Positions 1 to 7,275 are shown, counted from the first letter of the stretch. The stretch is DNA of 64,000 nucleotides from an uncultured Jannaschia sp. (GCA_947494145.1 CANLTZ010000001.1:248001-312000), one strand, 5' to 3'. Made by a program: numbers and translations. Notes: generated from the letters alone by a model not told the origin.

Positions 1-99
1 CGCTATGATTTCAAGCGGATCACCGCGGTTCGCGATGGCGCGGCTTTGGACTATGTGCGCAATGTGGACGCGCCTACGGGGTTCATTACGGCGCAGTGA
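1..99 (+). CDS. C-terminal fragment of an unidentified protein
   Basis: The first 32 codons of the window read openly in frame 1 and end with TGA at 97-99. The visible residues end in NVDAPTGFITAQ. The 5' part lies outside the window. I do not recognise the family from this short tail. It is convergent with the dipeptidase gene that ends at 196, and the 96-bp gap between them holds nothing I can name. Confidence 0.45.
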   Translation, partial: RYDFKRITAVRDGAALDYVRNVDAPTGFITAQ

Positions 100-195
100 C
101 CGTTGCGGTGGGGTTTGCGAGCTTTCCCTATCTCCTGTTGGCAAGACGGTCGCTATCCGGTCTATCTCATGGGCCGTGACCAAGCCCGCGCCTGT

Positions 196-981
196 TCAGG
201 CGGGAACGCTGTAATAGGCATTGTTGACCCCAGTAATCCGCGCCCACATCTGGTCGCCCAGCGAAAAATGCCACCATTCCGTAGGGTTGTTGGCGAAACC
301 CGCCGCCTCCATCAGCCAGAAGAGCAGGCGGCGATTGGCGCGCGCTTCGTGGTGAGAGAATGCCAGGCCCTCGGGCTCAGCCTCGAAATGGGCGGTGTTG
401 GACGCCGCTGACAGGTCGTCGAATATGGTCCCCATGAAAAGCTCCGCCCCCGACATGCGGCGGATGGTCAGGTCCACCGCCGCGCCCGTGGCATGGGGTG
501 GGGGCGAGGCTGGGTCGATGCCGCCGGCGGGCGCGCCGCGGGCGAAATAGCGACCCGTTTCCGCCATGACCTGCGCGTCGGTCCAATGGGGGTGAAGCGC
601 GCGCAACCGTGCGGGCATCCAGTCATCGTGGAAGTGGTTTTGCAGCGCCACAGGGCGCCAGGCGTCGAAAACCCAAAGCTCCAGCCCGTAAGGGGCCAGG
701 CGATCATTCACCTCGCGCAGGCGCGCCACCACGCCTTTGCGCAGCAGAAGGTCTGGGACGGCGCCGGGGATGGGGCTGTGATAGGGTGGCAGCCCTTCGT
801 GATAGGCATTGGCGCCCGCAATGCCGTGGTCGCGGATCTCGACCAATGGCTCGGCGCCCCGCGAGTCGTTCTGGTCCAGCGGGTGGTCGCGGTAGCCGGG
901 CTTGGCGCGCGCGGCCTGGGCCACGGCGTCTTTCAGCGGTCGGTCGCGCAGCGTGGCAAGGGGGCCGGTGGTCAGATCCAT
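196..981 (-). CDS. ddpX: D-alanyl-D-alanine dipeptidase (peptidase M15D, VanX/DdpX family)
   Basis: The predicted 261-residue zinc dipeptidase would hydrolyse D-Ala-D-Ala in the cytoplasm, recycling peptidoglycan-derived dipeptide. The M15 signatures are visible: FDAWRP near residue 110, the zinc-site segment PHATGAAVDLTI (His and Asp ligands) and the C-terminal EWWHF carrying catalytic Glu and the last His. There is no signal peptide. The start is the ATG at 981 (MDLTTGPLATL). The open frame runs further upstream to 1659, but that part lies antisense to the transaminase gene and is not counted. The gene is divergent from the D-amino acid transaminase, with 63 bp between them, which suggests shared D-alanine metabolism. 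I infer no vancomycin resistance because no vanH or vanA partner is present. Confidence 0.88.
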   Translation of the reverse strand: MDLTTGPLATLRDRPLKDAVAQAARAKPGYRDHPLDQNDSRGAEPLVEIRDHGIAGANAYHEGLPPYHSPIPGAVPDLLLRKGVVARLREVNDRLAPYGLELWVFDAWRPVALQNHFHDDWMPARLRALHPHWTDAQVMAETGRYFARGAPAGGIDPASPPPHATGAAVDLTIRRMSGAELFMGTIFDDLSAASNTAHFEAEPEGLAFSHHEARANRRLLFWLMEAAGFANNPTEWWHFSLGDQMWARITGVNNAYYSVPA

Positions 982-1044
982 GCCCCCGTGCTTGACCGCT
1001 GCGCCCGCGGCCCGCAAGAGGGTCGGGTGAAGGAGGGCCGCCCC

Positions 1045-1899
1045 ATGCGCATTGTCTATGTCAACGGCGAATACGTTCCCGAAGCGGAGGCGAAGGTGTC
1101 GGTTTTCGACCGCGGCTTTCTGTTTGCTGACGGGGTCTATGAGGTCACGAGCGTGCTGGACGGCAAGCTGGTCGACTTCGCGGGCCATGCGGCGCGGCTG
1201 AACCGTTCGCTGTCGGAGTTGGAGATGCGCGCACCCTGCGATGAGGCGGCGCTTCTGGACATTCACCGCAATCTGGTCGACCGCAACGGCATCGTGGATG
1301 GGCTCGTCTATCTGCAGGTGACGCGGGGCGCGGCGGATCGGGATTTTCTGTACCCGGACGCGGAAACCGTGCCCACTTTGGTGCTGTTTACCCAGGCCAA
1401 GCCCGATCTGAAGGACCCGGCCAAGGCACGCACCGGGATGGATATCATCACCATTCCCGACCGACGCTGGGGGCGGCGCGACATCAAGACGGTGCAGCTG
1501 CTCTACCCGTCCATGGGCAAGATGATGGCGAAGGCGGCAGGCGCCGATGATGCCTGGATGATCGAGGACGGCGCCGTCACTGAGGGCACATCGAACAACG
1601 CCTATATCGTCAAAGGCAACACTATCGTCACGCGCCATCTTGGTGAGGAAATCCTGCACGGGATCACCCGCGCCGCCATCCTGCGCATGGCTGCCGAGGC
1701 CCAGATGAAGGTGGAGGAACGGTCGTTCACCGTGGAAGAGGCGTTGGAGGCAGATGAGGCCTTCGTCACCTCGGCCTCGACCTTCGTGATGCCCGTGGTG
1801 TCCATCGACGGTAAGTCGCTGGGTAACGGCGCGCCTGGGCCGGTGGCCAAGCGGCTACGCGAGATCTACCTGGACGAAAGCCTTGCCAAGGCGGTGTGA
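1045..1899 (+). CDS. dat: D-amino acid aminotransferase (PLP fold type IV)
   Basis: The 284-residue class-IV aminotransferase would interconvert D-alanine and 2-oxoglutarate with pyruvate and D-glutamate. The N-terminus MRIVYVNGEYVPEAEAKVSV is typical of the family. The PLP lysine lies in the DIKTV segment at about residue 148, and the cofactor-binding VTEGTSNN motif follows about 33 residues later. The ATG at 1045 is preceded by AAGGAGGG at the correct distance. A branched-chain aminotransferase or 4-amino-4-deoxychorismate lyase is an alternative within the same fold. The D-specific assignment is favoured by the overall Dat-like sequence and by the divergent D-Ala-D-Ala dipeptidase next door. 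Confidence 0.85.
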   Translation: MRIVYVNGEYVPEAEAKVSVFDRGFLFADGVYEVTSVLDGKLVDFAGHAARLNRSLSELEMRAPCDEAALLDIHRNLVDRNGIVDGLVYLQVTRGAADRDFLYPDAETVPTLVLFTQAKPDLKDPAKARTGMDIITIPDRRWGRRDIKTVQLLYPSMGKMMAKAAGADDAWMIEDGAVTEGTSNNAYIVKGNTIVTRHLGEEILHGITRAAILRMAAEAQMKVEERSFTVEEALEADEAFVTSASTFVMPVVSIDGKSLGNGAPGPVAKRLREIYLDESLAKAV

Positions 1900-1907
1900 C
1901 GCGGCAG

Positions 1908-2240
1908 CTACTGGACGTCTTCGGGCAAGGGAAGGGGCGCGTCCCAACCCAGAATGACTTTAACGGTTTGCCGGGTTCGGAAGAACTTGCGGCCAAAAGA
2001 CACTGCGCGCCCCTGAAATTCTAGGTGCAGCGCAGCGATCTGGCGATTGGTGAGCGTACGCGCATCCACATGCTCAAAGCGCAGAAAATCTAGGTTATAT
2101 TGCACACCGCGCACAAGTTGCGCGTTGGGGCGGCGCAATTCCTGGGTGGGTCGATTGAAGCCGGTCTGCTGAGTCTGGGCGGTGACCGGCGCATGGCTCA
2201 AGACAAGTGCGACCCCGATTGCGAACGCGCGCGCTATCAT
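1908..2240 (-). CDS. Small secreted protein of unknown function (third member of a paralogous trio)
   Basis: About 110 residues. The N-terminus MIARAFAIGVALVLSHAPVTA looks like a cleavable signal peptide. The mature part contains FEHVDARTLTNRQIAAL, which aligns with the YGFGNVDVTRLSNRQ segment of the protein at 2661-2951 and the YGYRDVDVRRLSNGQ segment at 2245-2595. It is the most diverged of the three and lacks the RSEGDIR block. The start at 2240 lies 4 bases after the stop codon of the upstream gene, so translational coupling is likely. An ATG at 2255 would overlap that gene instead. No family recognised. Confidence 0.6.
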   Translation of the reverse strand: MIARAFAIGVALVLSHAPVTAQTQQTGFNRPTQELRRPNAQLVRGVQYNLDFLRFEHVDARTLTNRQIAALHLEFQGRAVSFGRKFFRTRQTVKVILGWDAPLPLPEDVQ

Positions 2241-2244
2241 GGTG

Positions 2245-2595
2245 TCAGTACCCATAGGTTCGGTTGCGACGCCCGTAGCCGTCGAATGTGTTGATGATCG
2301 TCCGTTGCAGCGCGCCGCCCCGCAAGGTTGAGGCGACGAGGCTGCGGATATCCCCTTCCGAGCGGTTGGAATGGATCAGCGCAGAGATTTGCGCAACCTG
2401 CCCGTTGGATAGGCGTCGCACATCCACATCACGGTAGCCGTAGCGGGGCAGGTTGACCGCAACATCCGCCCTTTGCCCACGTAGAGGGCCAGGCGGGACT
2501 TCATCGACATCATAGGCATAGTAGACGCCGCGCGTCTGGGCCACCACGGGGGCGGCCAACGCGATGGCCAGTGTCAGGATCAGGATGCGGAACAT
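2245..2595 (-). CDS. Small secreted protein of unknown function (paralogue 2 of 3)
   Basis: 116 residues with a clear signal peptide (MFRILILTLAIALAAPVVA). The mature C-terminal half carries YGYRDVDVRRLSNGQVAQIS followed by HSNRSEGDIRSLVASTLR, almost the same block as in the neighbour at 2661-2951. The ATG at 2595 is chosen because AGGAGGG lies just upstream and the signal peptide begins there; the frame is open further upstream without a signal-like start. No Cys or recognisable enzyme motif is visible. I do not know the function; the conserved LSNxQ...RSEGDIR pattern suggests a small helical periplasmic domain. Confidence 0.65.
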   Translation of the reverse strand: MFRILILTLAIALAAPVVAQTRGVYYAYDVDEVPPGPLRGQRADVAVNLPRYGYRDVDVRRLSNGQVAQISALIHSNRSEGDIRSLVASTLRGGALQRTIINTFDGYGRRNRTYGY

Positions 2596-2660
2596 GGGAC
2601 GGGCCCTCCTTCCGCATGACCCTATCCGCTTCGGTGTGGTTTCCCAACCAAACAATGAAG

Positions 2661-2951
2661 TTACCGGCTACGCAGGGTGGTGCGGATCAGCCCGCGGATA
2701 TCTCCCTCTGAGCGGCCGGAATGGACGAATTGGTTGATGATGACGCGTTGCCGGTTGGACAGGCGCGTCACGTCGACATTGCCGAAGCCGTAGCGGCGCA
2801 GCTCGCTGCGCAGTTGCCGATCCTGACCCGAAAGTTGTTGTCCTCCGATGACGTCGCTTGGCGGCGCAAGGAAGACGCCCTGCGCGGACGCGGCAAGAGG
2901 GGCGGAAAGGACGGCGGCGGCCGCGATGGCCAGGATGAATGTGCGTGACAT
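2661..2951 (-). CDS. Small secreted protein of unknown function (paralogue 1 of 3)
   Basis: 96 residues. The signal peptide is MSRTFILAIAAAAVLSAPLAASAQ, and the C-terminal half contains YGFGNVDVTRLSNRQRVII and HSGRSEGDIRGLIRTTLR. The start at 2951 has AAGGAGGA upstream. It is first in the transcription order of three same-strand paralogues, with 65 bp to the next. The 111-bp gap upstream to the DUF1244 gene could hold a promoter. No domain recognised. Confidence 0.65.
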   Translation of the reverse strand: MSRTFILAIAAAAVLSAPLAASAQGVFLAPPSDVIGGQQLSGQDRQLRSELRRYGFGNVDVTRLSNRQRVIINQFVHSGRSEGDIRGLIRTTLRSR

Positions 2952-3062
2952 GGGACAGAGTCCTCCTTGCCCCATGACGTAGTGGTAAGGCGGCCCAGTC
3001 CCAAGTCAGGCCTGCGTGAGATACCTGTAACCTGCCGTATGCGTGAATGGGCCGTGATCGCG

Positions 3063-3374
3063 TCAGCCCTTGCCAACATTTTCGGCGAAACTTTTGTCGA
3101 AGGCGGCTTGCTGTTCCGCCGACGCTTCAGTTTGGTGGCGCGCTTTCCATTCTGACATGGGCATGCCGTAAAATATCTCGCGCGCTTCGTCCTTGGACAG
3201 CTCGATCCCGTGTTCGGCGGCGGCTTCGCCATACCAGCGCGACAGGCAGTTGCGGCAGAAGCCGGCCAGGTTCATCAGGTCGATGTTCTGCGCATCGGGC
3301 CGGTCTTCCAGCAGGTGCTGGCGCAGACGCCGGAAGGCAGCGGCTTCGATTTCGGTGCGGGTGCGGTCATCCAT
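3063..3374 (-). CDS. DUF1244 family protein
   Basis: 103 residues matching the usual length of DUF1244. The family hallmark is the central FCRNCLSRWYGEAAAEHGI followed by DEAREIFYGMPMSEWKAR; the CxxC pair in the first part is intact. The start at 3374 overlaps the last 8 bases of the amidohydrolase gene upstream, so the two are probably translated from one message. The molecular role of DUF1244 is not known to me. It is a soluble protein, as neither signal nor membrane segment is visible. Confidence 0.75.
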   Translation of the reverse strand: MDDRTRTEIEAAAFRRLRQHLLEDRPDAQNIDLMNLAGFCRNCLSRWYGEAAAEHGIELSKDEAREIFYGMPMSEWKARHQTEASAEQQAAFDKSFAENVGKG

Positions 3375-4110
3375 GACGGGCGTCCTCCAGGGCGGCTTTG
3401 AGATGGGGGGCGAGACGGGCGGCCCAATGGCGTTGCCCCGCCTCATCGGAAATGAGGTCGTTGCGAAGTTCGATCAATAGATGGAGCCGCCCATGCGAGA
3501 TGGCATGGCGGTCCAGTGCATCGCCGGGCAGGTGGCCGGAATAGGGTTCATTGACGCCGACGACCATGTCGGGCTCGCCTTGCAGGCGGGCGATGAACGG
3601 GTCGGCCAGGCGGCGATCTTCGGAAAAGAGCACGCCCACCTGCCAGGGGCGGGCAGGGCGGCCACGCAGTTGTGGCGTAAAACTATGGATGGAGCAGATG
3701 GCGGGGCCGCCATGGTGGGCCAAGAGGCGACCCAGGGCGTCGTGATAGGGTCGGTGGAACAGGTCCAAGCGACGCGCTTTCTCGGCGGCATCCGCATGGC
3801 GGTTGGCAGGAATGATACTGCCATCGTAAAGGCGCATCAGCAGCGTCGGATCGTCTTCGCCGCGGTTCGGGTCGATCACCAGACGCGAGAAATCCGACAG
3901 GATGGCCGGGGCGTCCAACAGGTCCGACAAGGCCCGGGTAACACCGGCGGCGCCCACATCGTAGGCGATATGGCGGGCCAAGTCTTCGGCGGGCAGACCC
4001 AGATCGCCACCATTGATGCAGGCAGGCACATGGTTGGAAGCATGGTCGCAGGTCAGCACCCAGGGGCTGGGCGCGTCGGCATTTATGATGTGAAAGGGCG
4101 GTCGGTCCAT
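3367..4110 (-). CDS. N-formylglutamate amidohydrolase family protein (HutG-like)
   Basis: 247 residues, standard family size. Recognisable segments are LTCDHASNHVP near the N-terminus (metal-binding His), LVIDPNRGEDDP, ICSIHSFTP, SGHLPGDALDRHA and ELRNDLI near the end. The family hydrolyses N-formyl-L-glutamate to glutamate and formate in one route of histidine breakdown. No hut genes are nearby, so the actual substrate may be a related N-acyl amino acid. It shares 8 bases with the following DUF1244 gene. The gene diverges from pyk, and the 169-bp gap holds a LacI-type palindrome. Confidence 0.85.
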   Translation of the reverse strand: MDRPPFHIINADAPSPWVLTCDHASNHVPACINGGDLGLPAEDLARHIAYDVGAAGVTRALSDLLDAPAILSDFSRLVIDPNRGEDDPTLLMRLYDGSIIPANRHADAAEKARRLDLFHRPYHDALGRLLAHHGGPAICSIHSFTPQLRGRPARPWQVGVLFSEDRRLADPFIARLQGEPDMVVGVNEPYSGHLPGDALDRHAISHGRLHLLIELRNDLISDEAGQRHWAARLAPHLKAALEDARHG

Positions 4111-4233
4111 GGGGGCGAGGCATAGCCGGGCCCCGTCCGGCGGGCCAGCCCTTGGTTTGCCCGGCGCCCCGGTCTAGGTTGCGCGCGAACCAGACGCGCG
4201 CCTGTTGCCCATCCGGCTTTCGCAGTGCAGAGG

Positions 4234-4247
4234 TGTGAGCGCTAACA
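4234..4247. promoter_or_regulatory. LacI-family-type operator upstream of pyk
   Basis: TGTGAGCGCTAACA is a 14-bp near-perfect palindrome centred on AGCGCT, the form typical of operators for LacI-family regulators. It ends 32 bp before the pyk start codon. In several alphaproteobacteria, LacI-type regulators of central carbon metabolism (CceR/AkgR, PckR) control glycolytic and gluconeogenic genes. Assigning this site to such a regulator is inference. Confidence 0.55.
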
Positions 4248-4279
4248 AGTCAGACCCGAGCCACAGGACCGCGCCCAAC

Positions 4280-5725
4280 ATGAGACGCCACCGCAACGTC
4301 AAGATCGTCGCCACCCTCGGACCCGCATCGGACGATTACGACACGATCCGCGCCCTGTTCGAAGCGGGGGCCGATGTGTTCCGCCTCAACATGTCCCATG
4401 GCGGGCATGACGACATCCGCGCGCGCCACAACATCATTCGCGATATCGAACGCGATATGGGCCGACCCATTGCCATTCTTGCGGATTTGCAGGGGCCCAA
4501 GCTGCGCTGTGGGGTGTTTGAGGGCGATTCCGTCGAAATCGAGGAAGGTCAGAAGTTCTCCTTCGATCTGGACGATGCACCGGGCGATGCGACGCGCGTT
4601 CAGCTGCCCCACAAGGAAATCTTCGACGCGTTGGAGCCGGGCGCGACGCTCTTGGTGAATGACGGCAAGCTGCGACTGAAAGTGGATAGCTGCGGGGCGA
4701 CCCATGCCGAATGCACAGTGGTGACCGGCGGGACGATTTCAAACCGGAAGGGTGTGAACGTGCCGGATGTCGTTCTGCCCCTTGCGGCCCTGTCGGAAAA
4801 GGATCGCAACGACTTGGAATTCGTCTGCGAATTGGGGGTGGATTGGCTGGCCCTATCCTTCGTTCAACGCGCCGCCGACGTCGAAGAAGCCCGTGCTTTG
4901 GCGGGGGACCGCGCGGCCATTCTGTCGAAGGTGGAAAAGCCCGCGGCAGTGGAAGCCTTTGCCGAAATCTTGGACGCCTCCGACGGTATCATGGTGGCCC
5001 GCGGTGATCTGGGCGTGGAATTGCCCGTCCAGGCCGTGCCGCCCATCCAGAAGCGCCTGATCCGCAAGTGCCGTGCGGCGGCCAAACCGGTGATCGTGGC
5101 GACACAGATGCTCGAATCGATGATCGACAGTCCCATGCCCACCCGCGCCGAAGTCTCGGACGTGGCCACGGCCATCTATGAAGGGACCGACGCGATCATG
5201 CTGTCTGCGGAATCGGCGGCTGGTTCCTATCCGCTTGAGGCGGTGCGCACCATGAATGCCGTCGCCGAACAGGTTGAGGCCGACGCAACCTATCGCGAAA
5301 TCCTAGAGGCTTCGCGCACGGCGCATCGCACCTCGACCGCCGACGGGATCGTGGCAGCCGCGCGGGAAATTGCGGAAACCACGGATATCAAGGCGATCTG
5401 CGTCTTTTCGCATTCCGGTTCAACCGGGTTGAAAGTCGCCCGGGAACGACCCCGCGTGCCAATCATCACGCTGACCCCTGTGCCCGAGACTGCGCGCCGC
5501 ATGGTTCTGTCCTGGGGCGTCCATTCGGTGCTGAGCAACGCGGTGGAGCGGTTCAAATACGCCGTCGTCTCAGCGGTCCGGGCCGCCAAGGCGTCGGGCT
5601 TCGTGGACCTGTCGGACCAAGTCGTGGTGATGGCGGGCATTCCGTTCAACGTCCCCGGTTCGACGAACATTCTGCGCGTCGCCCCTTGCGATGAGCGTCG
5701 CATCTTCGGGGCCGAGGCCGACTGA
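4280..5725 (+). CDS. pyk: Pyruvate kinase
   Basis: The 481-residue enzyme converts phosphoenolpyruvate and ADP to pyruvate and ATP, the last step of glycolysis and the Entner-Doudoroff pathway. The N-terminus RRHRNVKIVATLGPAS, the FRLNMSHG loop, the metal-binding GVELPVQAVPPIQK region, ATQMLESMI and the C-terminal allosteric domain (VFSHSGSTGLKVARERP) are all present. The ATG at 4280 fits the family start; the frame remains open upstream to 4205 but without family sequence. The small membrane-protein gene downstream overlaps its 3' end. The LacI-type palindrome just upstream suggests carbon-source control. Confidence 0.97.
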   Translation: MRRHRNVKIVATLGPASDDYDTIRALFEAGADVFRLNMSHGGHDDIRARHNIIRDIERDMGRPIAILADLQGPKLRCGVFEGDSVEIEEGQKFSFDLDDAPGDATRVQLPHKEIFDALEPGATLLVNDGKLRLKVDSCGATHAECTVVTGGTISNRKGVNVPDVVLPLAALSEKDRNDLEFVCELGVDWLALSFVQRAADVEEARALAGDRAAILSKVEKPAAVEAFAEILDASDGIMVARGDLGVELPVQAVPPIQKRLIRKCRAAAKPVIVATQMLESMIDSPMPTRAEVSDVATAIYEGTDAIMLSAESAAGSYPLEAVRTMNAVAEQVEADATYREILEASRTAHRTSTADGIVAAAREIAETTDIKAICVFSHSGSTGLKVARERPRVPIITLTPVPETARRMVLSWGVHSVLSNAVERFKYAVVSAVRAAKASGFVDLSDQVVVMAGIPFNVPGSTNILRVAPCDERRIFGAEAD

Positions 5726-6038
5726 TTTGGAAACCCTGGCCGAGTGGTGGAGCGGCTGGGCAGACTGGTGGGCAAGCCTTCCGCCGACGCCCGAAATGCC
5801 CTTGCCGCCGCCAGGCGATACCGATGTAATCACGGTGGTGGCCACCGTCCTGCTGGGCCTTGGCACGATGGGCGTGGTGGCCGCATGGGTTGAAGGCCGG
5901 TTTTCTAGCATCTCAGCCGGGACGGCCGTATTGGCGCTGGTGATGTTCTATTGGGTCTGGGACGCTGACCGGGAAAACTGGTCCTTCATCCGCATCCCCG
6001 AAGCTTTCGTGGAAATGGTCGCCCGCGTCATTCGGTAA
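5691..6038 (+). CDS. Small membrane protein of unknown function
   Basis: 115 residues if the ATG at 5691 is used, which overlaps the pyk 3' end by 35 bases. A TTG at 5727, just after the pyk stop, would give 104 residues and no overlap. The protein has a Trp-rich and Pro-rich N-terminal stretch (EWWSGWADWW), then two predicted membrane segments (VITVVATVLLGLGTMGVVAAWV and TAVLALVMFYWVW), then a short amphipathic tail. The region after the stop holds a 3'-end repeat with a stable hairpin. No family recognised. Confidence 0.6.
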   Translation: MSVASSGPRPTDLETLAEWWSGWADWWASLPPTPEMPLPPPGDTDVITVVATVLLGLGTMGVVAAWVEGRFSSISAGTAVLALVMFYWVWDADRENWSFIRIPEAFVEMVARVIR

Positions 6039-6041
6039 CCC

Positions 6042-6093
6042 CTTCATCCTGGTGGAAATACTCCACGGGGGTGCGGGGGTGTGAAACCCCCGC
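6042..6093. repeat. 3'-end intergenic repeat with terminator-like hairpin (copy 1)
   Basis: The sequence CATCCTGGTGGAAATACTCC followed by a G run begins a few bases after the stop codon at 6038. It is followed by a GC hairpin with arms 6073-6080 (GCGGGGGT) and 6086-6093 (ACCCCCGC). The same leading core occurs at 47608 and, more diverged, at 54097. All three copies lie between convergent genes. No strong T run follows the hairpin. Confidence 0.6.
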
Positions 6094-6160
6094 GGCAGAA
6101 CGCGGGGGCCAGGCGGCGACGCTTGCCCCAGAGACCAGGGCGGGGTCGCCGGAAAGCGTG

Positions 6161-6748
6161 TCAGGCGGCTTCCGGTTTGAAATTCAGCGCTGTGCCGTTC
6201 ATGCAGTGCAAAAGCTTGCCCTCCACGATCAGCAGGTGCCCCAGGTGAGAGGCACAACGGCGGCAATGCACTTCGATCAACAAAAGCGAGTCGAGGGCCC
6301 GCAATTCTTCGTCGCTGAGGCCCGCAGGCAAGGCATCGGGCACGACCGGCCCCATATCGGCGCCTTGCGAGAACTGCGAATAGACGGACTTGTCGATGGA
6401 CGTGAAGACCGACCGCGGCTCAGCATGGCGGTAAAACAGCCAACCCTTGTCGACGACAACCTTCCAGCGCGCGTCATAGACCGGCAGATCGCAGCCTTTG
6501 CAGGCATACATACCCGCATCGGTGCTTTCCCAAAGCGGGTCGGTATAGGGCACTTCGGTGCCGCCTTCGCGCATGACGGCATATTCCTCATCCGTCAGCA
6601 TGGCGCGCCATTCATCGTCGGTGCGCTGGATTTCGAACTGGAAATCGCCGCCGCTGGCTGTCTCGGCGCGGACTTGCGTGCCGAGCGCGGCGGTCGATAG
6701 GGCGACGGGGATGGATCCCAGCAGGGACCTTCTTGATACCGTGGACAT
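6161..6748 (-). CDS. Tat-exported MsrB-like methionine sulfoxide reductase
   Basis: 195 residues. The N-terminus carries a twin-arginine motif (VSRRSLLGS) followed by a hydrophobic stretch to RAE, so export to the periplasm by Tat is likely. The MsrB zinc site is visible as CKGC and CRRC. The candidate catalytic Cys lies in LLHCMNGTALNF, corresponding to the usual RYCINSAAL. The usual SGWPSF block is replaced by DKGWLFY, and an extra segment PRSVFTSIDKSVYSQF is present, so this is a diverged member. A standard methionine-(R)-sulfoxide reductase activity is plausible but not certain. The ATG at 6748 begins the Tat signal and is preceded by AGGAG. Confidence 0.75.
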   Translation of the reverse strand: MSTVSRRSLLGSIPVALSTAALGTQVRAETASGGDFQFEIQRTDDEWRAMLTDEEYAVMREGGTEVPYTDPLWESTDAGMYACKGCDLPVYDARWKVVVDKGWLFYRHAEPRSVFTSIDKSVYSQFSQGADMGPVVPDALPAGLSDEELRALDSLLLIEVHCRRCASHLGHLLIVEGKLLHCMNGTALNFKPEAA

Positions 6749-6886
6749 CTGGAGACTCCTTATCCTGCGACGTGATCTAAGCCCTTGATCGCCGCGCTTC
6801 GAGTGGCTGAAGGGCCATGGCGCCATCGCAAACGGTCACATTCGCGTATGACATTTCCCATGCCCTAGCGTCACTTGCGAAGGCTG

Positions 6887-6915
6887 GGGTGGGCCGTCCG
6901 ATGCATTGCCCACCC
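6887..6915 (+). promoter_or_regulatory. Inverted repeat in the rpmI-rplT leader
   Basis: The arms GGGTGGGC (6887-6894) and GCCCACCC (6908-6915) form an 8-bp perfect stem with a 13-nt loop, about 150 bp before rpmI. It lies in the 314-bp gap between the msrB-like start at 6748 and rpmI at 7063. Ribosomal protein L20 commonly represses its own operon by binding a leader RNA, so a regulatory role is possible. Nothing else in that gap is recognisable: no infC gene lies there, and the reading frame that opens at 6817 has no protein-like features before rpmI. Confidence 0.35.
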
Positions 6916-7062
6916 ACCTCAATGGTTGGCCTCCGCGCGGTCGAAGGCGCACTTGCGGCAAACCCTTGCCAAGCGCGCCCACGCGGTCTAGACGGCCCGC
7001 TCGAATGTCCGCCCGCCCGGCGATTGGGATGCCGAGGCGCGCGCCGAATGAAGGAGCCCGAA

Positions 7063-7263
7063 ATGCCCAAGATGAAGACCAAGTCGAGCGCCAAGAAGCG
7101 CTTCAAGGTCAGCGCCACCGGCAAGGTGATCGCTGGCCAAGCCGGCAAGCGCCACGGCATGATCAAGCGCCACAAGAAATTCATCCGCGACGCCCGCGGC
7201 ACCACCACGCTGTCCGCGCCGGACGCCAAGATCGTCAAGGGCTACATGCCCTACGACCGCTAA
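7063..7263 (+). CDS. rpmI: 50S ribosomal protein L35
   Basis: 66 residues, highly basic, with the family start [20 protein letters not shown] and the characteristic [12 protein letters not shown] segment. AAGGAG lies 8 bases before the ATG. It is followed after 12 bp by rplT. In many bacteria infC precedes rpmI-rplT; it is absent here. Confidence 0.97.
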   Translation: MPKMKTKSSAKKRFKVSATGKVIAGQAGKRHGMIKRHKKFIRDARGTTTLSAPDAKIVKGYMPYDR

Positions 7264-7275
7264 GGAGGAACGAGC

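Noticed and set aside
982-1659. N-terminal extension of the D-Ala-D-Ala dipeptidase frame
   Set aside because: The extra 226 codons are antisense to the transaminase gene and lack M15 sequence; the ATG at 981 gives the normal family length.
5738-5782. tRNA-Leu-like start (GCCGAGTGGTGGAGC) after pyk
   Set aside because: No acceptor, anticodon or T-arm pairing follows, and the stretch codes for the Trp-rich start of a membrane protein.
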